Both the position numbers and the translations under genes were made by a program. DNA of 64,000 nt from Bugula neritina (lineage: Eukaryota > Bryozoa > Gymnolaemata > Cheilostomatida > Bugulidae): contig OZ037772.1 of the NCBI GenBank assembly GCA_964035545.1, positions 12,403,818 through 12,467,817 on the forward strand, read 5' to 3'. Positions 48,421 to 58,719 of the stretch are shown piece by piece. Each line of letters starts with the position of its first letter. Positions within the stretch are counted from its first letter, which is position 1. Below the pieces are notes generated by a model. The model searched no databases and was not told the origin of the DNA. It saw nothing but the letters and a program-made list of their open reading frames with translations.

Positions 48421-48429
48421 GTAACAGCT

Positions 48430-50740
48430 CATCTTCAAAAGAAAATAACAAAGTTTCAAATTACAGAGTAAAACATTAAAATCACATAACTTATGAAGTC
48501 TTTTGTGCAAACTGAAGTTCTTCATTTAATTGATCATTTCAAATTGACTAAAAGATTTTAGTTTTAGTCAGTTTTCTAAATCAATGACATGATGATAACA
48601 ATTTAAAAAGCCAGTAATTATCAACTCACTCAATATGACAACTTACAATCAATCACAGTGAATGTGATCCTGGTAGCAATAATGAATAATACTAGGAGAT
48701 TGTGAATGATTATGGTTATTGAATTTGATAAGAATCAACACCTAAACCATGTCACTAAAAGCTGATAATGAATAATGATAGCCCATAACTATGACTATGG
48801 GCAATACTAATTCAGAGCTAGAATTAAAAGTCATACTATAAGTATAAGTTATAGTAAATCAATAATGCCATAAAATTACTATAACTAAAAGTAAATGGTT
48901 ATAGTACTTACTCTTACTAAGAGTCTTGGTCGTCAGTTACACTTACAGTTGAGTTAGTGTTACAGTTACGCTTTGACTTACTTTTACTTTTAGTGTCAAA
49001 CATAGTGTTAACAGTTTCTGTTAGTGTTACTGTTAATCACTTAATGTTTATATTTTGTTATGACCTATGAGTTAGTCAGTTACTCTTACTGTTATGAGTG
49101 CCACTGTCAGTGTTGGTGTTGCAAATACATATTCATATTGATATTGTCATATTGACATTCATATCGATATTTATATTATAAAATTATAATTTACTGTTAT
49201 TAATACTAATACTAACACTAATACTAATAGTAATAGTAATACTAATAGTAATAGGTATTAGTTTAGATTTACCGAGTAGGCTGCATCTTCATCTTGCAGT
49301 TGTATCAAGGCACTGGCGCATAATAGAACACTGCTGGTTAGTCATGACTGTAACGGCGATTATTATTGACTTAGCATGACGCAAGAAAGAGTAAGTTACT
49401 ACCATAAAAAGGCTCAAAATGATAATAAATTATAAAGATAAATTTTGGTAGTACCGGATGTTGTTCTTTTGCAGACTGCGAGTTCCTAATGAAAGGGCTG
49501 AAAAGACAACTCTATGGCATACCTTGCAAAGATGATCTTTTAACTTATAAAATATATAAAAAAAAATATACCAAGTTCATGCAGTATACTGAATTTCATA
49601 AGTTTTAGAAATGCATGAGATTTATTCGTCTATTATTTCTATCTCTATGCACCTCATTTACACTAAACGCTATATTGTTTATGATGAGAGTTATAAGCAA
49701 TAGATTGCAGTCATTTCACATATGCATGCACTGTTTTAATAGCATCAGGAGGCAAATTGTCAACTTAGCTTATTATGATTTCAGCCTTGCCCCAATAAAC
49801 AACAATCATTAGGCCACACAGCTAGACTACTTCTTTCTTTGCATAGTATAGGATGTGCATCAGGGTGTTACCATGCCCTCCAACTTAATAAAATACAATG
49901 CTATAAAGCAATCTATCATTAGCATAGTGCTGAAAAACTAATGTTTTTCAGCTGTATGTCATATGCATTGACTATTTTATTAATCAGTAGTTTGATTAGC
50001 GATTCCTTTAAGGTTAAATGCTGCCCATTTCTTTTTGCTATAAATGTAAAAATTTTACTAAAAGTTATTTTCATATGATACTTTTAGCCTAAAGCTAAAA
50101 TGCTTAATTTAATGAAATAATCTGAGCTATAAGCGTAATTTGTTGCATCACCTGAATGTACATTTAGTGTTGGTCAAAATAAATATTATTATTATCATAG
50201 ATACGCATTACTTGGACAATATTTTAATATATTTGTAAATAGCATAAAATTAATGCCAAAAATAAATTAATAACAAGTAATTTGGTATTATATAATATAT
50301 TCAAAGCTCATACATCAAAACTGCTCAAAGAAAACTTTTTACAGCACATTTATTAACCAGAAAAATTTAGACTATACTGAGTGGCACATGAGTAGTTAAG
50401 TTGTTTGAGGTAAGTTGTTGATATTGCAGCACCCAAACAACAACGTGCCTTTGGTTATATATATATATATATATTAGGCTATATATTTGGAACATTGTCA
50501 CACACATAAGTTTCAAGCAAACTGAACTTCAAAAATAGAAAGCAGCAGTCTGTAACCTAAGCAGTAACGTCTGTATTTTAAATCACCGGTTAAATTAATT
50601 GTCTTTCAAAGAATTACTGTTACTTTTTATAAGTAATTCAACAATAACAAAATCTTTAAAATGGCATTGAATAGTTTAAATTATCTACATTGATAGAATG
50701 TTTTATTAGTATTTTTACACTTATATATAGTAATTACAGT
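48430..50740. other. Gene-free interval before the tandem family
   Basis: AT-rich, with simple repeats (ACTAAT units about 49200-49250, TA run 50455-50475). The two open frames of about 65 codons show no domain. I see no decayed copy of the downstream family here. Confidence 0.5.
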
Positions 50741-50750
50741 CTAAATCAAA

Positions 50751-52640
50751 ATGGCCGCAGGCGGTTCACAACAGAGAACTTACCCTTCCTATCGCTCACT
50801 GGAGTATCTTAAAGACGCCTCCCAGATTTCAATACAGGCAGCTTGGTTGGACGGCAACAAGTATTTACTTCTTTTAGCTGAGAACTCGATAACTCATTGC
50901 TGTACAGTTCAAGGGTCACCAGACGTGGTGATTAGAGACCGAACACATGCCCACATCAGGTTCTGTATTAGTGGAGCAGCTCTAGGTCTGCCGGTTATCA
51001 AGTCCTATGTACAATCTAAATATGATAAGATTGGAAAGATAAAAAATTCTAATTTGATTACCCAAAGCAGAGTGCACGGCACCATTAAAGCAGAGATAGC
51101 TGCAACAGATGATTACAGGTATGTGTATTTTGAAGAAGAAACTCATAACAGAAAAGCAAGTATCACAGTTAATGTCAAAGCCATCACTCTCAGAATGGAC
51201 GTATGCCTGCCCACTTCTGTGAAAGCATTGCTCATATCCTATGCTGTAATGTTGGCACTGTCCAGGCACAGAAATAAAGTTGTAGATTTTATGGGACCTC
51301 TATTGAGCAGCGAAGAATGCGCAAGATTATTGCCTGTATGTGACACCTGTGATGCTTTACCTATCTCTGAGAGAGGTATTCCTACAGAAGTGGACTCTAA
51401 GTTTCCCCAGACATCCCGCCTGATTCTTAGACCATTTCTGACTAACAAAGATCACAGCAAGTATTCGTTTGTGTTGATCAACCCTGCAAATAACAATGAA
51501 GTTTGCATGACTTTGGTTTATTACAAAGAGTCCGGCAGATTAGATTGTATTGAGCCCTTTGGTTCAGTCACCCATTCAGCTAAAGGGTTTAACAATTTTG
51601 ATGATGAAATGTGGTTGTATGCTAGTGCTACCGGCCACTGCCGTGGCATAGCCGGCGTCATTCCTAAATTTCAATCTGAAGAACACGTGGTTAAACTGGA
51701 AAACATAGAGAGAGAAGACCTGCACCCTAACAGAATCCTCAAATTCATAATTCTTAGAAAGTACGATCAATATTCTACTTATCCCATCATTAATTTAGAA
51801 GATGAAGAAATTGTTAGATTTACTGCATGCCCAACTCACTTGACTTTGGAAATGCTTCCCAATTTGCTCCCCAATGAGATGATGCTTTGCATTACATTTT
51901 CTCTTAAGTACATACTGAATGCCTTGAAAAATGTGTTTGATCTTCCCTGTCTACAAGTGGATCCATTCACTTCAAACTACTTTGCATACAGTCAATGGTA
52001 CTCCAATACAAGGATGCACAGGTTTGTAAATCGGATATTTGAAAAAAGAAATTTCCTGCATGTAAGAGCATCAGCTGCTCACTTCGCTAACAAAGTATTT
52101 TACTTAGATGTCATTAATCCTGTGAGATCTCAGAATGACCTACTATACAAGGTCAAATGTCATTTGGACCCCACCTTAACTGAATTGGTATCGGCAGATG
52201 TCATCAGCCGTGATGGCGCAAATACTTTGTTCCGAGTAAACTACTTCAAGCACAAAAAATTGATTACAGTTTTTAATGAGCATGTTGGAGACATTGGTGG
52301 TATTGATCATAACTCCATGTTTGATCGTAATGGCACCGAGTTGACAAAGCTGTTTCAACTAACGCCAAAAGGTGAGTGCAGTGCCAGGTACGCTCAAGAA
52401 AAGTTCATTTCTTACATGAACTATGAGCTATTCTGCACAATTCGCTCCGTTTATCATGCTTCCACTATTTCAATCTCAAGCAAGAAGGAAGAAGCGGGAT
52501 GGGTGACCAACATCCTGTTTCTTGCCTACACCATCAAAGAGTGTTTTAGCACATACAACTTCTCACAGATTCCTGTGCCCCATGTCAGTGTTTATCCCAA
52601 TAGAGGATATTTGGATGACAGTGATTTAGAAGAGGATTAA
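50751..52640 (+). CDS. Tandem family copy 1: triple scramblase/tubby-like protein
   Basis: Intronless, 629 residues, good start context (AAAATGG). I see three modules of 150-170 residues: about 22-171, 222-391 and 435-601. Each is a run of short beta strands closed by a hydrophobic helix (SVKALLISYAVMLAL, EMMLCITFSLKYIL, GWVTNILFLAYTIKECF). Module 2 follows the phospholipid-scramblase pattern closely: YSFVLINPANNNEVCMTLV, then a CIEPFG strand, a Thr-Gly-His-Cys turn, a second strand set and the closing helix. Linkers keep NYFAYxQW. The tail is YLDDSDLEED, an acidic casein-kinase-2-like site. There is no signal peptide, and the closing helices look buried rather than membrane-spanning. Fold assignment is my inference from pattern; function is unknown. 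AATAAA lies at 52794. Confidence 0.85.
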   Translation: MAAGGSQQRTYPSYRSLEYLKDASQISIQAAWLDGNKYLLLLAENSITHCCTVQGSPDVVIRDRTHAHIRFCISGAALGLPVIKSYVQSKYDKIGKIKNSNLITQSRVHGTIKAEIAATDDYRYVYFEEETHNRKASITVNVKAITLRMDVCLPTSVKALLISYAVMLALSRHRNKVVDFMGPLLSSEECARLLPVCDTCDALPISERGIPTEVDSKFPQTSRLILRPFLTNKDHSKYSFVLINPANNNEVCMTLVYYKESGRLDCIEPFGSVTHSAKGFNNFDDEMWLYASATGHCRGIAGVIPKFQSEEHVVKLENIEREDLHPNRILKFIILRKYDQYSTYPIINLEDEEIVRFTACPTHLTLEMLPNLLPNEMMLCITFSLKYILNALKNVFDLPCLQVDPFTSNYFAYSQWYSNTRMHRFVNRIFEKRNFLHVRASAAHFANKVFYLDVINPVRSQNDLLYKVKCHLDPTLTELVSADVISRDGANTLFRVNYFKHKKLITVFNEHVGDIGGIDHNSMFDRNGTELTKLFQLTPKGECSARYAQEKFISYMNYELFCTIRSVYHASTISISSKKEEAGWVTNILFLAYTIKECFSTYNFSQIPVPHVSVYPNRGYLDDSDLEED

Positions 52641-53361
52641 AAGGCCGGAGACCAACATTTCTAAATCAGAAACCAAATGCATAACCACTATTGGCACCCA
52701 ATTGCTGAGTGTAGCAGTTATGAGATTCACAACTTTTTAGGTTCAAGTGTTTTGATGAAACTTATTTCATGCATTTTTAAAAAAAAAGTTTCAAATAAAA
52801 TTATGTAAAATTTTGTTTGTCAATATTATGTGTATTGCAACAATAAACAAATATTTTAAGCAAAAAATGTACAGCATGGGTAATAAATTAAAATTTTTAT
52901 TTTAGTTTATTTGCAAATCAATTCCTTTTAAGATCCAGTGTTGCTATAGCCATTCTCTAAGTGCTTTTAAGTAAATTGAGGAAATTGTGAAGTACTAAGT
53001 TTTATGCGGTTGCCTAAAATATTATTTATATTAAATAAAAAGGTTGTTGTTCATGTAAGTTCTTGAAGAGCATATTTCTCTTGAACAGCAAGAGAGATTT
53101 TTATTTTTTTCTGTTTCTTGTCTTGTAATTGTAAATTAGACCAACTGTTAAAATCATCATCATGCAATAAACGTAAGTCATTAAATTCAATTAAAAGAAT
53201 ACATTAGGCTATTAATCATGGTAATTTTTATTGGTTGTCTAGCATACTTGGAAATACCTAAAATTGCTCAAATAAGCAAACAATTAAAAATAAGTAAATT
53301 GACCTTTTCAAAGCATATAATAATTTTTCTTTTTAAAAATTATAAATATACAACTAACAAG

Positions 53362-55239
53362 ATGGCCGCAGGCGGCTCACGACAAGAAACTTCCCCTTCC
53401 CGTCAGTCATTGGAGTATCTTAAAGATGCTTCCCAAATTTCGATACAGGCAGCCTTGTTTGGGAACAACAAGTATTTACTTCTTATAGCAGAGAATTCTG
53501 TCACTCACTGCTGTACAATAAGCGGGTCGCCAGACGTAGTGATTAGAGACCGAAGACATACTCAGATCAGGTTCTGTATTAGTGGAGCGGCTCTAGGTCT
53601 GCCTGTTATCAAGTCTTACGTACAATCTAAGCGTGATAAGATTGGAAAAATTAAAGGTTCTCACATGATTATCCAGAGCAGACTTCACGGTGCCTTTGTA
53701 GAAGAAAGCTCTGCAGCAGATTGCAACAATAAATACGTGTATCTTGGAGAGGAAGACCAAAACAGGCTTGCAAGTATCTTGGTTAGTGACAGATTGATTA
53801 CTGTCAAAATGAACATATGCCTGCCCACTTCTGTAAAAGCCTTAGTCATATCCTTTGCTGTGATGTTGGCCCTGTCAAAGCACAGAAACAGAGTTGTAGA
53901 TTTCATGGGACCTCCATTGAACAGTGAAGAATGTGCCAGATTATTACCCGCATGTGACACCTGTAAACCTCTCTCTTGTTCTGAGCAAGGTAGTCCTACA
54001 AAAATAGACTTCAATCTACCTGTTTCTTCTCGGCTAATTATCAAACCGTTTACGACAAACGCAACACATAGAAAATACACGTTTGTGTTAATGAACTCAG
54101 CACGTAACAATGAGGTCTGCATGACTTTAGTATATTATAAAAGAAGTGGAAGGCTGGATTGCATCGAGCCTTTTGGTTCGGTGATTCATAGTGCTAAAAA
54201 ATCAGGATGTTCAAAAAATGACCTGAAGCTGTTTACTAGTCCTTCAGGACGCTGCTGGGGGTTCTCAAACTCTGCTTCTGCAGGTACAACCACATGTACT
54301 TCAGTTGAGTTGGTAAACTTGGAAAGAGAAGAGGATCACCCAAATAGACTTTTGAAGTTTCTCATTCAACAGGAAGATAGATTTTATCTCTCTTATCCAA
54401 TTATTAATACAAATGGTGAAGAGATAATTAAGTTTACCACAGTGCCAGGTTATGCGACGTTAGACATGCATCCCTGCTTGCACGACTCAGAGAAACTGCT
54501 TGCCATCATGTTTTCACTCAAGTACTATCTTAAAACAATTGAAGGAAAATTAGAGCTTCCATGTCTACAGTGTAATCGATTTAGTAATAACTACTTTGCA
54601 TATAAACAATGGCAGCCTAGCTCAAGAGTGCATAGACGCATTAATGACATGTTTGCAAGAAGAAATAATTTGCATTTGAGAGGATCTGCATTTGACCCTC
54701 TTAACCGAACCTACTTTGTAGATTGTCTTAGTACTGTACCAACTGATAATGACCTAATATACAAAGTGAAGTGTCAGTTGAACGAAGCCGCCACCGAGTT
54801 GGTCTCGGCGGAGGTCAGGAATCGTACCGAAGCTTATACGTTGTTTTACGTGAAATATTATTCTGAGAAGAATCTCATTACTGTGCAAAACGACTGCATT
54901 GGGCACATTGGTTATATTGATAACAATGTTGTCTATGATCGAGCTGGGATTCACTTGGCAGATATGCGGAGAGAGCCAGCAAGAAGAGATGTTCCGGACA
55001 ATTTTGTATCATACTTGAATGACGAGCCGTTTTGCACTATCCATTCTATTTTGCATTCAACTACTGTGGCAATTTCAAGTAAAAGGGACACATTAGGATG
55101 GATTATGAAAGTTCTCTACTTAGCGTTTACTATCAAAGAATGCTTCAGTACTTATAAGTTCTCCCAGGTTCCTTTACCAATGGTTAGTAGTCACCCTAAC
55201 CGAGCATATTTGGATGACAGTGATATTGATGAAGACTAG
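53362..55239 (+). CDS. Tandem family copy 2: triple scramblase/tubby-like protein
   Basis: Intronless, 625 residues from the ATG at 53362. The frame is open back to 53218, but the family start MAAGG(S/x)xQ and the Kozak-like AAGATGG place the true start here. It is closest to copy 1 throughout (same SLEYLKDASQISIQAA opening, NYFAYKQW linker and YLDDSDIDED tail). All three closing helices are present: SVKALVISFAVMLALS, EKLLAIMFSLKYYLK and GWIMKVLYLAFTIKECF. Copies 1 and 2 form one subgroup, with copies 3-5 the other. AATAAA at 55421. No frameshift or early stop, so it is probably a working gene. Confidence 0.85.
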   Translation: MAAGGSRQETSPSRQSLEYLKDASQISIQAALFGNNKYLLLIAENSVTHCCTISGSPDVVIRDRRHTQIRFCISGAALGLPVIKSYVQSKRDKIGKIKGSHMIIQSRLHGAFVEESSAADCNNKYVYLGEEDQNRLASILVSDRLITVKMNICLPTSVKALVISFAVMLALSKHRNRVVDFMGPPLNSEECARLLPACDTCKPLSCSEQGSPTKIDFNLPVSSRLIIKPFTTNATHRKYTFVLMNSARNNEVCMTLVYYKRSGRLDCIEPFGSVIHSAKKSGCSKNDLKLFTSPSGRCWGFSNSASAGTTTCTSVELVNLEREEDHPNRLLKFLIQQEDRFYLSYPIINTNGEEIIKFTTVPGYATLDMHPCLHDSEKLLAIMFSLKYYLKTIEGKLELPCLQCNRFSNNYFAYKQWQPSSRVHRRINDMFARRNNLHLRGSAFDPLNRTYFVDCLSTVPTDNDLIYKVKCQLNEAATELVSAEVRNRTEAYTLFYVKYYSEKNLITVQNDCIGHIGYIDNNVVYDRAGIHLADMRREPARRDVPDNFVSYLNDEPFCTIHSILHSTTVAISSKRDTLGWIMKVLYLAFTIKECFSTYKFSQVPLPMVSSHPNRAYLDDSDIDED

Positions 55240-55847
55240 ATATATCTCACAAATACAACCTAATGCAATGATTGATCAACCCAAGTTTTTAAATACCTAA
55301 TTGTATCAAAAACCTAGCTTCTTTTCACATTGCAGTTTTGATATTTGGTTTGTTTTGTCAGGCACTGCACTGATTAACATTCTAACTATTTGCAATCAAA
55401 GTATTCTTTCGGTCATATAAAATAAAAGTAATAAAAGTAAAAAAAAGTAGAAAAAAAATAATTGTTAGTTGATGATATATATCCTCAGCAAATCTCGGCG
55501 GTAAAGCACTTAGCTGCTTATCTTAAAGATTCTTTTATTAGGCAAAAGTAATATGTAATAATATATTATATGTATGTTCAAAGCTAGTATAAATTTCAAA
55601 ATATTTTGCAAGTTGCACAAATATGATATCTAATGCAGATGCATTGTTTTAGATTCGTTATACTGAATTAATACTTTCAATTTAATCAATGGTTGAAAAT
55701 GGATTCTCGCAGAAATTGTTTGCATGCCAGGTGCATATTTTAAAAGAATTTGCTTATCTAAAAGTTAGCACACATTTAGTTTGGATGAAAGTATAATTCC
55801 AACTACTATACTACAGCTGGTCTGGAACTGGCGCATCTATTATCAAC

Positions 55848-57713
55848 ATGGCGGCAGCAGCTTCTACACAACAGGCTGCAGAACAGCCTCATCCATCTCT
55901 GAATTATCTCAGAAATGCGGACTCTATCTTAATGGGACCAACTTTCTTCAATAAGAAAAGAGTTTTAGTAATTGCATCGAAAGAGGGGGTAACTTACTGT
56001 GGTACATATGAGGATTACTTCACTGCTGACCTGGTAATTAGAGACAAAGATAATCATATCAGGTTCTGTATTGGTGGAGCTGCACTCTCTTTACCCACCA
56101 TTAGAGCCTACATTCAGCATAAAACAAGCAAAATTGGGAAAATAGTGAATGACAAGATGATTATTCATGGAGCAAGCGGCGAGAGTGGCGGTACCTTTAT
56201 ACAAGATCCTACAGTGCAAAATCAACATAAGTATAGGTACGTGGAAGAAAAAAGTAAGCAAGAAAAAGCTGGACTTTTAGTAAGCAATGGCTCATTGACA
56301 ATACGGATGGCTGTTAGCTTATCAACATCTGCTAAAGCACTCATTATAACTTATGGTGTAAATTTAGCTCTGGCTAGACACAGGGGCATGGTTTTCAACT
56401 CTTCAGTGTCGGAGTATAACATCGCACAACATTTGGGTAGTATAACCAACCAGTGCTATCCACTTCCAGATTCTAAATGTGGTAGTCCGAGGTTAGCAAC
56501 TTCCTGTATACCAAAAACCGAACATATAATAGTAAGGCTATTTCATAAAAACAAAGCACACACCAAATATTCGTTTGCCGTAATAGATGCTGACAACGGG
56601 AATGAAGTGTTTATGACTGCAGTTTACCGTCCAGATATTAAAAGATTGGAGTATGTGGAAGCATTTGGCTCTGTAGTATATTATGCATATAGTTTCGGTC
56701 ACATGTCTCATAATCTAAGGCTGCTGGCAAGTCCCATGGGAGAATGCTGTGGTGCAGTAGAGAGAGTGGAGGAAAGACATCGCTCACAAACTTTTGTTTT
56801 AGCAATTCATGAGCTGCCCAGTAACCATCCGAATTGTAGACTCAAATGCGTTTTGTCACGAGATATTAGATATTCTCAAAGTATAGACATTCTTGATTCA
56901 AATAATGAAAGTAATGTCACTATCAAGATTAGAGAGACACACATAGACTTATATATGTATTCCTTTCTATTACCTTCCGTGAAACTGTTAGCAGTTTCAT
57001 TCGCTATGAAAGTGTTACTGCAACATTTAAAATCACATGAAAAGCTGTTTTGTTCAGACTTAGAGCCCTTCAAGAAAAACTACTTTGCATATCGTCAACC
57101 TGAGAGTATGGAAACGTTTGCAGAGAATTACAACGAGATAATGAGTGACAAAAATAAACTGTGCTTTCGAGGTTCAGCTAGAGATTTTGACAAGAAGGTT
57201 TTGTTTTTAGATGCATTATACCCTAGCATGGAGGCAAGTTACATAATACTCAAACTGAAGTGTACTCTCCACCCCAACGCCATGGATCTAAAGTCTGCAG
57301 AGGTCTTGACTCCATCAGGACAGCCTATTGTTCTCATCAAATACTCAGCTGATGGCAAACTCTCCACAGTGATGAATCACTTTGCTGGTATTATCGGTAC
57401 AGTTGACAGGCAGCAGATTAAAGACGCTACAGGCACGCATCTGGCTGATATTGAGCAGAAAGGGCAAGGTAGACTCACCGTGTTTGAAGGTTCAGATTCG
57501 GCTGGCAGGATGTTTACTGTTAATATAGGCAACTGTATCGACAGTGTAGAGCTTTTTGTTGATGAAAACGCAGGGTGGAGAATGAATGTGCTTGCTCTTG
57601 CCTTTGCACTTAAAGCTGGCTTTATGGAATACAAACTCTACCAATATCCTTTACCTCGTATGGAGGCTATTTCATCTCTGGCAGATGTGGATGGAAGTGA
57701 AGAGAATGATTAA
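55848..57713 (+). CDS. Tandem family copy 3: triple scramblase/tubby-like protein
   Basis: Intronless, 621 residues, start AACATGG. Its first module shares with copies 4 and 5 a FCIGGAAL..LPTIRAYIQHKTSKIGKIV segment and a following GASGESxGTF loop, so it belongs to that subgroup, but it is more divergent from them than they are from each other. The closing helices are SAKALIITYGVNLALA, VKLLAVSFAMKVLLQ and GWRMNVLALAFALKAGF. The tail is shortened to DVDGSEEND and lacks the DDS core, though still acidic. The linker reads KNYFAYRQPE. AATAAA at 57989. Confidence 0.85.
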   Translation: MAAAASTQQAAEQPHPSLNYLRNADSILMGPTFFNKKRVLVIASKEGVTYCGTYEDYFTADLVIRDKDNHIRFCIGGAALSLPTIRAYIQHKTSKIGKIVNDKMIIHGASGESGGTFIQDPTVQNQHKYRYVEEKSKQEKAGLLVSNGSLTIRMAVSLSTSAKALIITYGVNLALARHRGMVFNSSVSEYNIAQHLGSITNQCYPLPDSKCGSPRLATSCIPKTEHIIVRLFHKNKAHTKYSFAVIDADNGNEVFMTAVYRPDIKRLEYVEAFGSVVYYAYSFGHMSHNLRLLASPMGECCGAVERVEERHRSQTFVLAIHELPSNHPNCRLKCVLSRDIRYSQSIDILDSNNESNVTIKIRETHIDLYMYSFLLPSVKLLAVSFAMKVLLQHLKSHEKLFCSDLEPFKKNYFAYRQPESMETFAENYNEIMSDKNKLCFRGSARDFDKKVLFLDALYPSMEASYIILKLKCTLHPNAMDLKSAEVLTPSGQPIVLIKYSADGKLSTVMNHFAGIIGTVDRQQIKDATGTHLADIEQKGQGRLTVFEGSDSAGRMFTVNIGNCIDSVELFVDENAGWRMNVLALAFALKAGFMEYKLYQYPLPRMEAISSLADVDGSEEND

Positions 57714-58659
57714 TGGCTGATATTATTGAAACAAATTTATGTAGTAACATATTAGTGTTGGTAGTAGAAGAAGATAAGATAACAAAAACTTGTCAATTCA
57801 CTTATTTGCATAGTTGCAGTGGTAGTTTATTTAACTTAGAAAAAATACACAAACTTTTGTACTGAAGATTTGTTGACAAATCCTCCAATCATTGAGTTCT
57901 CAAGTATATTGATGAGTCAAGTATTACATTATACTTATGTATAACAACTTAATGCTCTAAAAACATGTATGTATGTATGTATGTGTATAATAAAGAATAT
58001 TATAATAATGACCAAAATTTTGTTGTATATGTATCACAATATTAATATAATAATGACCAGAATATACTCCTTTTTATGTATAATAAGTAACAGAATGATG
58101 ACTAAAAAATATTGTAGGCCTATAATATGTGTAATAATATAATTGCCAAAATATTATTATTGAACTGTATAATGTTTTATAATATAATAATATAATGATC
58201 AAAGTAGCACTGTATTTTAATAACAGTAACAAAATGCTGCTGCATATGTGTAAAATATAATTAATACAAATATAAGAACAAAGAAATGTGTAATTAATAT
58301 TATAATGGTTGGATGTTGTTACATTCAAAATATGCAGAAGTTATTTGCTTATAAAAGTCTAAATGGCAGATGCAATTTTATTCATTTAAGATTTTTTACT
58401 TATTATATTTCAAATGTGACTGAACTAAGCAAATTGAATTAAAAAAATACATTTTCTGCTTCTAAAGGAAAGGTGTAAAAATTAAACTGAAAGTTAGAGA
58501 AAAACAACGAGCATGCTAAATCTAGTGTTCTTTTGAGTAAAAACATTCTTTTGAAAAAATATTAAAGATATTTATTGAAATATTCCTGTTATTTGAAACG
58601 CATAGCAAACTGCACATTCTTGTGCAAAAAGCAAAAAAAAAACAAAGTATTTAGTTGCT

Positions 58660-58719
58660 TAAAGTTTTCAAGTTACAGCTGCTAGTCTGGTACTAGAGTG
58701 TAACAAGATTGTAATACAA
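58660..58719 (+). promoter_or_regulatory. Conserved leader block of copies 3-5
   Basis: Just before the ATG, copy 4 has CAAGTTACAGCTGCTAGTCT followed by GGTACTAGAGTG. Copy 5 has the same with one change (TTATAG, 61185-61190), and copy 3 has a shorter form, TACAGCTGGTCTGGAACT, at 55811-55829. The TTACAG could be a 3' splice site for an untranslated first exon, or the block could be a core promoter. Copies 1 and 2 lack it. Confidence 0.5.

Noticed and set aside
50751-52640. Membrane protein interpretation of the tandem family
   Set aside because: The hydrophobic segments are amphipathic or short (15-18 residues) and sit at the end of each module, as the buried helix of the scramblase/tubby fold does; no signal peptide.
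53218-53361. 48-codon N-terminal extension of tandem copy 2
   Set aside because: It is AT-rich and absent in all paralogues; the family start sequence begins at 53362.
53685-54122. 145-codon antisense open frame in tandem copy 2
   Set aside because: It is the shadow of the conserved plus-strand gene, with similar shadows in copies 1 and 4.
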